From positions 1-27,835 of the IMG/VR virus record IMGVR_UViG_3300032087_000708: DNA of 27,835 nucleotides. One strand, given 5' to 3'. A program made the position numbers and the translations under genes. This stretch comes from a virus. Numbering within the stretch: the first letter of the stretch is position 1; every line of letters begins with the position of its first letter. The notes beneath the pieces were generated by a model, which did no database searches, had not been told where the DNA came from, and saw nothing but the letters and a program-made list of their open reading frames with translations. Positions 19,373 to 26,619 of the stretch are shown piece by piece.

Positions 19373-19849
19373 ATGGCGACTATTACTGCAACTTTAGCTG
19401 CTGCACACGGGAGTTCTGCCCGTGGTCGGCAACCGTATTACATTGAGCAAAACATTGACTTGACTGCCAATAGTATTGCTGTTGGTGATGTGGTGCAAGC
19501 ACTTACTATTCCAGCTAATACAAAAATTATTGCTGCTGGTCTTCAAGTAGTGTCTAGTGCTACAATGAATACGGGTACAGATGCAACTGCTACTCTGGGT
19601 ACAGGGGCAGATGCAGATGAGTATGTAGCTGCATTTGACATTGACGGTGCTTCTGATGGTGCTTATGCTCCTTCAGCCACCGTTGCTGGTGATGTAGTTC
19701 TTACTTCTGCTGACACGTTAGATGTTACTCTTGCTGGTTCAGGAGCATCATTTACGGCAGGTGAACTTCGTGTATATGCATGTCTGCTAGACGTTAGCTC
19801 TGTAGGAGAAATGTCTGCTGCAGAAGTAGCACGTGATGCACTTGCATAA
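19373..19849 (+). CDS. Head decoration-type structural protein, 158 aa
   Basis: Starts 15 bases after the coat stop with GGGAGGAATAG as a strong ribosome-binding site. The sequence is Ala/Thr/Gly-rich beta protein: AAAHGSSARGRQPYYIEQNI near the N-terminus, VGDVVQALTIPANTKIIAAG in the middle, and GELRVYACLLDVS near the end. This layout recurs directly after coat genes in marine phages. Decoration or minor head protein is the likely role, based on position and composition. Confidence 0.7.
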   Translation: MATITATLAAAHGSSARGRQPYYIEQNIDLTANSIAVGDVVQALTIPANTKIIAAGLQVVSSATMNTGTDATATLGTGADADEYVAAFDIDGASDGAYAPSATVAGDVVLTSADTLDVTLAGSGASFTAGELRVYACLLDVSSVGEMSAAEVARDALA

Positions 19850-19858
19850 ATAAAACAT

Positions 19859-19887
19859 TAAAGGGCTGGTTAAATACTGGCCCTTTA
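19859..19887 (+). terminator. Hairpin after the capsid-decoration genes
   Basis: TAAAGGGC (19859-19866) pairs perfectly with GCCCTTTA (19880-19887) over 13 nt, in the 59-base gap between two structural genes. No U-tract follows (TAATAATAAAAAGG), so intrinsic termination would be weak. It may be a partial terminator or an mRNA-protecting hairpin that separates high coat expression from the tail genes. Confidence 0.5.
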
Positions 19888-19908
19888 TAATAATAAAAAG
19901 GTTTATCT

Positions 19909-20346
19909 ATGTCTATTACAACAGCCGTTTGCAACAGTTTTAAAAAAGAACTGCTTGAGGGAACGCATGATTTAGATACAGATATAATCAAGGCTGCACT
20001 AATAAAAGTTTCTCCTTCGGGAACTTACGGTGCAGCCACAACTAATTTTGCCAATGTAACGGATAACTCTGATGAGGCAGTGGGTTCTTTTTATACATCA
20101 GGTGGTGTAGAGCTTACAACTCCATCAATAGCATTAGATGGGTCTACAGCAACGGTAGACTTTGATGACATTACTTTTTCATCTGTTACACTATCTTCGA
20201 TAGGATGTATACTGTACAACACATCGAAATCAAATAAAGCTATTGCTGTAATAAGTTTTGGTGGTACTGAGACTTGTGTTAATGGTGATTTAGTGATAAC
20301 ATTACCAACAGCAAATGCATCTAATGCCATAATTCGTATTACATAG
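19909..20346 (+). CDS. Structural protein, 145 aa
   Basis: The N-terminus SITTAVCNSFKKELLEGTHD, then IIKAALIKVSPSGTYGAATT, matches a small beta-rich protein found among head or tail genes in many phages (pattern TAVCNSFKxELLxGxHD). The remainder is Ser/Thr/Val-rich beta strands. Function is not established; a minor head, connector or fibre-base protein is plausible. It is followed by a related-looking protein of 136 residues. Confidence 0.65.
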   Translation: MSITTAVCNSFKKELLEGTHDLDTDIIKAALIKVSPSGTYGAATTNFANVTDNSDEAVGSFYTSGGVELTTPSIALDGSTATVDFDDITFSSVTLSSIGCILYNTSKSNKAIAVISFGGTETCVNGDLVITLPTANASNAIIRIT

Positions 20347-20355
20347 GAGGTATAA

Positions 20356-20766
20356 ATGGCTACGTTTAACAAAATTAACACTTTTATTGAGTATGCAGTT
20401 GAGGGAGCAAACTTAGGTTCTGATACTTTTAAAGTTGCACTAACAAATACAGCACATAGTGGTTCCTTTGCTACACTAAGTGATCTTACTTTAGCATCTG
20501 GTGCTCCAGCTAATTTAGATAGTGTTACTCTAGTAACAACAAGTTCAGCACAATCTGGTGGCACGTATAAACTTGTTATCCAAGATAAAACAATGACTGC
20601 TTCAGGTACGGTTGGACCATTTCAATATGTTTATATTTATGATGATACTGTAACAGGTGATCCACTTGTATGTTATTTTGATAATGTTTCTACCATTACA
20701 CTTGCTTCAGGTGATACGTTTACACTGAACTTTGATGAGACAAATGGTCTTTTGCAGATAGCATAA
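20356..20766 (+). CDS. Structural protein, 136 aa
   Basis: Begins ATFNKINTFIEYAVEGANLG, then SDTFKVALTNTAHSGSFATL. Like its upstream neighbour it is a Ser/Thr/Gly-rich beta protein with an N-terminal KxALTN segment, and the pair may be paralogues. The C-terminal part (YIYDDTVTGDPLVCYFDN, LASGDTFTLNFDE) resembles proteins found next to phage fibres. AGGAGG precedes the ATG. Precise role unknown. Confidence 0.65.
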   Translation: MATFNKINTFIEYAVEGANLGSDTFKVALTNTAHSGSFATLSDLTLASGAPANLDSVTLVTTSSAQSGGTYKLVIQDKTMTASGTVGPFQYVYIYDDTVTGDPLVCYFDNVSTITLASGDTFTLNFDETNGLLQIA

Positions 20767-20777
20767 AGGTTTAATTA

Positions 20778-22739
20778 ATGGCTCTTATAGTAGCTGATAG
20801 AGTAAAAGAAACCACTGATACAGCAGATGGTACTAGTGCCTATAATCTACTAGGTGCCGAAACAGGTTTTCAAACCTTTTCTAGTACTGTAGGTAATGGT
20901 AATACAACGTACTATGCTTGTACAGATGGTACAGATTTTGAAATAGGTATTGGAACATATGCCTCTTCTACTGACACTCTAGCTAGAACTACTATTCTTC
21001 AAAGCTCCAATAGTGGTAGTGCTGTAGTCTGGAGTGCTGGCACAAAAGATATATTTGTTACTTTACCTGCAGATAAAGCTATCTTTGAAGATGCAAGTAA
21101 TAATGTAGCCATTGGTAATAATATTACTGTTGGTGGCACTGTAGACGGTGTTGACATTGCGACTCGTGATGGTGTTCTTACAACGACGACAACAACAGCA
21201 AACAATGCAATGCCAAAAGCTGGTGGTACATTTACGGGTGATGTTACATTTAATGATAGTGTAAACCTTTATCTTGGTACAGATAGTGATCTGCAAATTC
21301 GTCACAACAATAGTAATGGTCTTATAGGAAATACTAACGGTCCTTTTTTTATTGTTCAATATGATGATAACAATGATATTATTTTACGTAGTGATGATGG
21401 TTCTGGTGGTGTTACTAACTACTTTAGAGGTGAAGGTTTAACAGGAGAAGCTCAACTATATTATTATGGTTCAGAAAAACTTGCAACAAAAACAGGCGGT
21501 GTAGATGTAACTGGTAACATTACGGTTTCTGGTACTGTTGATGGACGTGACGTTGCAACAGATGGTACTAAATTAGATGGTATTGAAGCAGGTGCAGACG
21601 TAACAGATGCTACAAACGTACAAGCTGCTGGTGCTTTAATGGACAGTGAACTTGCTTATGAGGCGGCTGTTAAAGCAATAGATCAAGATTTAAGCACTAC
21701 TGGCATAGTACAGTTTTTAAGTGTTCAAGCTCCAACGGTTTACATTCCGAATGCTGGTGGGAGTGGTTTATTATTTGAGGGATCAACAGCCGATACTTTC
21801 GAAACTTCTGTGGTTGCGACTGATCCTACGGCAGATCGAACAATTACCCTTCCCGATAGTGATGGAACGGTTGTGTTGCTTGACAGTCTTGGTGACTTAA
21901 CTTTTGAGACATCTGACGCCAATAAAACTATTTTGTTTGATAAGTCTGCTAATGCTTTACATTTTAAAAGACCATCTGGCCCAGATGCTTACGGCAAAAG
22001 TCCAGAAATATTATTTAACTTTGCTGGTAGCTCTAAAATTTTTGACGAGTTTACACAAAATATCAACAATTTTGGCCTTAACATTAAAGGTAACAGCAAT
22101 ATACACCTTGATACACCATACATTGTATTTAGAAATGGTGATGCTTCAGGTGAAGAAACTTTAGAAATATCACCTGTAAGATTAGGTAATTCTTTTTCTT
22201 TAGTTAATTTATACCAACCAGAATTAAATCCAACAACACACCCTACCAATGTTGCTTATAATCATAACTTATATGTTGGAGCACTTGGTAGTGTTACATA
22301 TACAGCCGATTACGGAAGCAATACAACTTTTGATGACTTTGGATTAAGTTTTATTCTTGATAAAGAGCAAGATACTGTTGCTAATAATGATGCTATTGCT
22401 TTGTTTATATTCCAAGGAAACGATAGTGCTGGTAATAATCATGGTTATGCAAAAATTACGGGGATTATGCAGGATGTAACAGATACTGCTGAAGATGGTA
22501 TCTTGCGATTTAGTGTAAGCCGTGGTGGTTCATATGTAGATTATTTTGAAATAGATGGTGATGCAGATCACACACTATTTTTAAAACCTATTGCTTTTGA
22601 AGGATCAACGGCAGATGCTTTTGAAACAACCTTAGACGTTGTAGACCCAACTCAAGACAATACTCTTAATCTTCCAAATGAAAGTGGTACGATAGCAACC
22701 AGAGCACATGCTGTAGCTCTTGCATCAGTATTAGGATAA
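20778..22739 (+). CDS. Tail fibre or tail spike-like protein, 653 aa
   Basis: The N-terminus (1-110) is a conserved marine-phage fibre head: LIVADRVKETTDTADGTSAY, then FQTFSSTVGNGNTTYYACTD, TLARTTILQSSNSGSAV and VTLPADKA. It is followed by fibre-shaft repeats (NNITVGGTVDGVDIATRDG, GNITVSGTVDGRDVATDGTK) and AGADVTDATNV. The block FEGSTADxFETxxxxxDPTxDxTxxLP occurs twice, near residues 335 and 609, bracketing a beta-rich middle domain (about 370-590) that may be the receptor-binding part. No chaperone domain is recognised. Confidence 0.85.
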   Translation: MALIVADRVKETTDTADGTSAYNLLGAETGFQTFSSTVGNGNTTYYACTDGTDFEIGIGTYASSTDTLARTTILQSSNSGSAVVWSAGTKDIFVTLPADKAIFEDASNNVAIGNNITVGGTVDGVDIATRDGVLTTTTTTANNAMPKAGGTFTGDVTFNDSVNLYLGTDSDLQIRHNNSNGLIGNTNGPFFIVQYDDNNDIILRSDDGSGGVTNYFRGEGLTGEAQLYYYGSEKLATKTGGVDVTGNITVSGTVDGRDVATDGTKLDGIEAGADVTDATNVQAAGALMDSELAYEAAVKAIDQDLSTTGIVQFLSVQAPTVYIPNAGGSGLLFEGSTADTFETSVVATDPTADRTITLPDSDGTVVLLDSLGDLTFETSDANKTILFDKSANALHFKRPSGPDAYGKSPEILFNFAGSSKIFDEFTQNINNFGLNIKGNSNIHLDTPYIVFRNGDASGEETLEISPVRLGNSFSLVNLYQPELNPTTHPTNVAYNHNLYVGALGSVTYTADYGSNTTFDDFGLSFILDKEQDTVANNDAIALFIFQGNDSAGNNHGYAKITGIMQDVTDTAEDGILRFSVSRGGSYVDYFEIDGDADHTLFLKPIAFEGSTADAFETTLDVVDPTQDNTLNLPNESGTIATRAHAVALASVLG

Positions 22740-22743
22740 TAAA

Positions 22744-23094
22744 ATGGCAAACCCAAATCTTTTAAATTTAACAAGTATCATACTAGAAAATAGTGCAGCT
22801 ACTTTAGGAACAAGTTCAACAACTTTTTTAAATTGCCCATCTGATAAAGTACTAAAAATTATTTCAGTATATTTAGCAAACAAATCAGCAGCAACTGTTT
22901 CTGCAACAGTAATTGTAAATAGGAATAGTACGGATTATAATTTAGCTTATCAGGTAGATATTCCACCAGACAGTACACTTCAACTTATAACAAAAGATGC
23001 ACCTGTTGTATTGACTGAATCAGATACTTTTTCTGCACTTGCTTCAGCAGCTACCTCAATAGATTTATTTTTATCTTATGAGAATATGACATAA
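22744..23094 (+). CDS. Tail-associated structural protein, 116 aa
   Basis: A beta-rich protein of a type common next to phage fibres. It begins ANPNLLNLTSIILENSAATL, continues with DKVLKIISVYLANKSAATVS, and ends in DLFLSYENM. The KVLKIxSVYxAN...YxLAYxVxIPPxSTLxLITKDAPV...SYE pattern recurs in marine phages. Probably part of the tail or fibre attachment; no specific function is established. It starts 4 bases after the fibre stop. Confidence 0.7.
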   Translation: MANPNLLNLTSIILENSAATLGTSSTTFLNCPSDKVLKIISVYLANKSAATVSATVIVNRNSTDYNLAYQVDIPPDSTLQLITKDAPVVLTESDTFSALASAATSIDLFLSYENMT

Positions 23095-23095
23095 T

Positions 23096-23857
23096 ATGGG
23101 CAGAGAGTTTTCATATTTTCGTGGAATTATTGGTGGGAATGATACAAACATTCTCCAAGACCCTACGGCTGCTATGGCAGGGCAGACCAATAGAGGGTCA
23201 CTGCTTACAATAAATGCACAGTATATGAGAAAAGTAAAAAGCACTGCCCCAACACCTTTAAATTTATTTACTGCTAGTTGGAGTCATCCAGCAGACACAA
23301 GCACAGGAACAAGTTGGCAAGCATCTGGCACTGTTACAGTTTCGGGAGTAGGTGCAAGCACAGGCAGATGGCTATGGTTAATACGTCAAGTCACTGGGTT
23401 TCAATCAGACTTTCAAATGAATGATTTTGATTTTGGAGTTGCTGTAGGTGGTGATGCAGATGGTAATATTCCCAATACGGGTGCAGCTTTAAATGCTGTC
23501 TTTGAGGGAACGGCTGCTGATAGTTCTTTTGTTGATAGTACAACTTCCACTGTTCCACTTATAAAAGCTGAATACGATAGCCGTACATTTACACAAATAA
23601 CAACTGGTACAAGTAGCAGTATATGGAATACTTTAAATACAGCCCCTGCTTCATCTGGGACAGGTATTGCTGATTCAGGTAATACCTTTGTTTATTATGA
23701 AAGTTCTGGTGCAACCCTTTCGGCTGGTAAAAACGGCATGTTAAGGACAGAAGAAATGACATACGCATCATCACCAACTTGTAGTTTTTCGTATGCTTTG
23801 TACAGCACAACACCAGCAAATGCTGGTGAAGTTCAAATGTATTGGGTGGAGAGTTAA
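23096..23857 (+). CDS. Hypothetical structural protein, 253 aa
   Basis: A Ser/Thr/Gly-rich beta protein. Begins MGREFSYFRGIIGGNDTNIL, with a basic pocket at NAQYMRKVKSTAPTP, then long polar beta stretches and a C-terminal SFSYALYSTTPANAGEVQMY. The size, composition and location among fibre genes suggest a fibre or tail accessory protein. I recognise no family. The gene starts 1 base after the previous stop. Confidence 0.6.
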   Translation: MGREFSYFRGIIGGNDTNILQDPTAAMAGQTNRGSLLTINAQYMRKVKSTAPTPLNLFTASWSHPADTSTGTSWQASGTVTVSGVGASTGRWLWLIRQVTGFQSDFQMNDFDFGVAVGGDADGNIPNTGAALNAVFEGTAADSSFVDSTTSTVPLIKAEYDSRTFTQITTGTSSSIWNTLNTAPASSGTGIADSGNTFVYYESSGATLSAGKNGMLRTEEMTYASSPTCSFSYALYSTTPANAGEVQMYWVES

Positions 23858-23858
23858 A

Positions 23859-24023
23859 ATGCTTGAATTTGAAACGGGAAGTAAAGAAGAAGCTCTAGCT
23901 ATTTTAGATAATATTAAAACAGTTCACTGTAAAACTTTGACTACTGAGCAACTTGAGTGGTTTGCAGACGCATATAACGTATCAACAGAAACGGTACAAG
24001 ATTGGTACGATAACGAGGTTTAA
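23859..24023 (+). CDS. Small hypothetical protein, 54 aa
   Basis: The frame is open from 23793, but the ATG at 23859 is chosen because GGAGAG lies just upstream and the longer version would overlap the preceding gene by 65 bases. The 54-residue product is acidic and helical (MLEFETGSKEEALAILDNIK, WFADAYNVSTETVQDWYDNE). The C-terminal part looks like a small helix-turn-helix or a helical pair. It lies between two fibre-type genes, directly abutting the next start. Function unknown. Confidence 0.6.
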   Translation: MLEFETGSKEEALAILDNIKTVHCKTLTTEQLEWFADAYNVSTETVQDWYDNEV

Positions 24024-25571
24024 ATGTTAGGTTTTGCACCATTATCCACCTTACCTTTTTCAGATGATGGTGTAAGTGTTGTAGAGTATAGCCTTGATTT
24101 AGGTCAAGGATCATTTACATTTGCAGGGCAAACTGTCGGTGTCGTAGCTAATAATAGGGCATTAAATCCCGGCACATTTACACTAACAGGTAATGATGTA
24201 GGTCTTGTAGCTAATAATATTGCCGTAGGACAAGGCTCATTTACACTAACTGGTCAGTCTGTAGGTTTAGTTGCAAACAATTTAAGTATAGGCCAAGGAT
24301 CATTTACCCTTACAGGGCAAGATGTAACACTTACAAGAAATATAATTGTTTCAGCAGGTCAAGGTTCATTTACACTAACTGGTCAAAATGTTGGTTTAGT
24401 TGCAAACAATCTTGATATAGGCCAAGGATCATTTAGTCTTACAGGGCAAGATGTAGGGTTAGTAGCCAATAATATAACTTTAAACAACGGTTCGTTTACA
24501 CTAACTGGACAAGACGTTGGTTTAGTAGCTAATAATATAGCTTTAAATTCTGGTTCTTTTACCCTTACAGGGCAAAATGTAGGACTTGTTAATAATAACA
24601 TTTCTATTGGTCAAGGATCATTTACCCTTAGTGGACAAGATGTAACAAAGGGTATATCTAAAGAATTAAATCAAGGTTCGTACACATTTGCTGGACAAAC
24701 CGTTGGTGTCGTAGCTAATAATAGAGCACTTAATCCCGGTACATTTATACTGACAGGTAATGATGTACGGTTAATAGCAAATAATCTAGCAGCTAACCAA
24801 GGGTCATTTACTCTTAGTGGACAAGATGTAACATTAAACTCAACCCGATCTTTTGTTTTAGATCAAGGTTCCTTTACCTTAACGGGTCAAAATGTAAACA
24901 TTATAAACAATAATATCCAGTTAGCTAATGGATCATTTACATTAACAGGTCAAGATGTAGGACTTGTTAATAATAATTTACAAATTGAACACGGGTCTTT
25001 TGTACTTACTGGACAAGATGTAAACTTAATAGACAATAATATTGTTCTTTCTAATGGCTCGTTTACACTAACAGGACAAGACGTAACATTTGTAAAAAAT
25101 GTAACCGTTGTAGCAGACCAAGGATCGTTTACATTTACAGGTCAAGATGTACTGAAAAGTATATCTAATGTTATAGACCAAGGTAGCTTTGTATTAACAG
25201 GTCAAAATGCAAGGCTTATAGCAAACAATCTTTCTATTGGTCAGGGTTCGTTTACGTTAACTGGTCAGAGTGCTGATCTAAACATTGCAAGAGAAGTAAC
25301 GTTTAGTATTACAGGACTGTCTATAAATACTAATACAGTTACAGTATCTACTGAAATATTTGTATATGATCCAGATAGCTACTCAAAAGAAAATACTGTT
25401 TATTTAGTAGAACAAGATAGGCAAACTAAAGCACACGTAATTGAAGAAAATAATGTGATACACTTAGTAGAGCAAGACAGAAGAAATACTGTTTATGTGG
25501 TAGAGCCTGTTAACTTTACAGTGTACATAGAAAAACAAGATAGAGATAATATAGTATATATTGCTGCTTAA
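24024..25571 (+). CDS. Repeat protein with 19 GSFTLTGQ units, 515 aa
   Basis: After a 27-residue head, residues 28-427 are nineteen repeats of 20-22 residues with the core (Q/N)GSFTLTGQDVGLVANN. Each predicts one or two short beta strands, so a beta-solenoid or fibre is likely. Units 1-2 and 10-11 are near-identical (TFAGQTVGVVANNRALNPGT), marking a duplicated block of nine units. The C-terminus (about 450-515) has four copies of a VYLVEQDR-type strand (YLVEQDRQTK, HLVEQDRRNT, YIEKQDRDN). Similar repeat proteins occur among phage tail genes. A tail appendage or surface-binding role is likely, not proven. The start abuts the previous stop. Confidence 0.8.
   Translation: MLGFAPLSTLPFSDDGVSVVEYSLDLGQGSFTFAGQTVGVVANNRALNPGTFTLTGNDVGLVANNIAVGQGSFTLTGQSVGLVANNLSIGQGSFTLTGQDVTLTRNIIVSAGQGSFTLTGQNVGLVANNLDIGQGSFSLTGQDVGLVANNITLNNGSFTLTGQDVGLVANNIALNSGSFTLTGQNVGLVNNNISIGQGSFTLSGQDVTKGISKELNQGSYTFAGQTVGVVANNRALNPGTFILTGNDVRLIANNLAANQGSFTLSGQDVTLNSTRSFVLDQGSFTLTGQNVNIINNNIQLANGSFTLTGQDVGLVNNNLQIEHGSFVLTGQDVNLIDNNIVLSNGSFTLTGQDVTFVKNVTVVADQGSFTFTGQDVLKSISNVIDQGSFVLTGQNARLIANNLSIGQGSFTLTGQSADLNIAREVTFSITGLSINTNTVTVSTEIFVYDPDSYSKENTVYLVEQDRQTKAHVIEENNVIHLVEQDRRNTVYVVEPVNFTVYIEKQDRDNIVYIAA
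24105..25304 (+). repeat. 63-bp-type tandem repeat array
   Basis: Nineteen in-frame units of 60-66 bases (mostly 63) encode the GSFTLTGQ repeats. The protein is more uniform than the DNA, since synonymous codons vary between units, so selection on the protein is implied. The recurrence of units 1-2 as units 10-11 shows a higher-order duplication. Confidence 0.9.
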
Positions 25572-25582
25572 AGGATAAATAA

Positions 25583-25900
25583 ATGTCATATAAATGGCCC
25601 GATAAAGACCCTGATGAAGTTATCGACTACAGTGTAGATTGGTCTAGGTTTTTAAATACCGACACCATAAGTACTGTTAGTTGGTTTGTTGATAATTCTA
25701 GTGGTGTTAAAACTGCAATAGCAGGTGGTGAAACTGTAAATGGACTACAGTTAGTTGCACAAACTAATACAGCAACAGTTGCTACTGCACAATTAGGTTT
25801 AGGTACTGCAAACATTAGATACAAAGTTACATGTCGTGTAAGTACAGCAGGTGGCCTTACGTATGAACGTTCTATATTTTTACGGATTAGAGAGAAATAG
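25583..25900 (+). CDS. Fibre-tail adaptor-type protein, 105 aa
   Basis: Begins MSYKWPDKDPDEVIDYSVDW, then SRFLNTDTISTVSWFVDNSS, and ends with TCRVSTAGGLTYERSIFLRI. This KWPxKDPxExxDYSxDWSRxL...Ig-like pattern is widespread in phages just before the tail genes and has been annotated as a fibre-tail adaptor or Ig-like tail protein; that name is from memory. The fold appears to be a single beta sandwich. It starts 11 bases after the repeat protein and lies 2 bases before the adaptor gene. Confidence 0.7.
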   Translation: MSYKWPDKDPDEVIDYSVDWSRFLNTDTISTVSWFVDNSSGVKTAIAGGETVNGLQLVAQTNTATVATAQLGLGTANIRYKVTCRVSTAGGLTYERSIFLRIREK

Positions 25901-25902
25901 TA

Positions 25903-26619
25903 ATGGCATATAATTTTTTAAGTTTAGTTAATGATGTAAATAGACGGTTAAACGAAGTAGAATTAACTGCCAATAATTTTGCAGCTACTACAGGGTATTA
26001 TAGTTTTGCAAAAGATTCTATCAATGCATCTATTAGGCATATTAACCAAGAAGAATATGAATGGCCTTGGAATCATGTAGAAGAAGAAGAGATTTTAGTT
26101 GCAGGTGAAGTTAGATACAGCTATCCTTACGATGCTAAAACAGTAAACTTTAATACAGTTAGATTAAAACGTAATAATTCTTTAGGTGTAGATACTAGAA
26201 AATTAAAGATAATGTCGTATGAAGAATATATTGCAAAGTATTCTGACTATGAGTATAATACGGATACAGGTATACGTGCTGTACCAACTCATGTTGTAAG
26301 AGCACCTAGCAGAGAAATTTTATTTGTACCATCACCAGATAAAGCATATGAGGTTATATATGAATACTATGCAACAACGTATGATTTAGAATTACATTCA
26401 GATGTCCCTAGACTACCAGAACAATATAGGTATGTTATTCTAGATGGTGCTATGTATTATGTATATAAGTTTAGAGGAAACACACAAGAATCACAATTAG
26501 CATTACAAAAGTTTCAATTAGGAATAAAACAATTACGTAGTCTACACATAAATAGAATGGATTATGTAAGAGATACACGTATTGACAATAGAACGACTAT
26601 TAATACAAAGGTACTATAA
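25903..26619 (+). CDS. Head-tail adaptor (P22 gp4/T7 gp11-like)
   Basis: A 238-residue protein of the class that joins the portal to the tail nozzle in podoviruses. It begins AYNFLSLVNDVNRRLNEVEL, then AATTGYYSFAKDSINASIRH and INQEEYEWPWNHVEEEE, the recognised N-terminal helical part of this family. Later comes a beta domain (YSYPYDAKTVNFNTVRLKR), and PSREILFVPSPDKAYEVIYE, then LPEQYRYVILDGAMYYVYKF near the C-terminus. Next to the nozzle gene, this is the strongest evidence for a short-tailed morphology. Confidence 0.8.
   Translation: MAYNFLSLVNDVNRRLNEVELTANNFAATTGYYSFAKDSINASIRHINQEEYEWPWNHVEEEEILVAGEVRYSYPYDAKTVNFNTVRLKRNNSLGVDTRKLKIMSYEEYIAKYSDYEYNTDTGIRAVPTHVVRAPSREILFVPSPDKAYEVIYEYYATTYDLELHSDVPRLPEQYRYVILDGAMYYVYKFRGNTQESQLALQKFQLGIKQLRSLHINRMDYVRDTRIDNRTTINTKVL

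Noticed and set aside
24105-25304. CRISPR-like array
   Set aside because: Repeats are contiguous, in frame, vary synonymously and encode a protein; there are no unique spacers between constant repeats.
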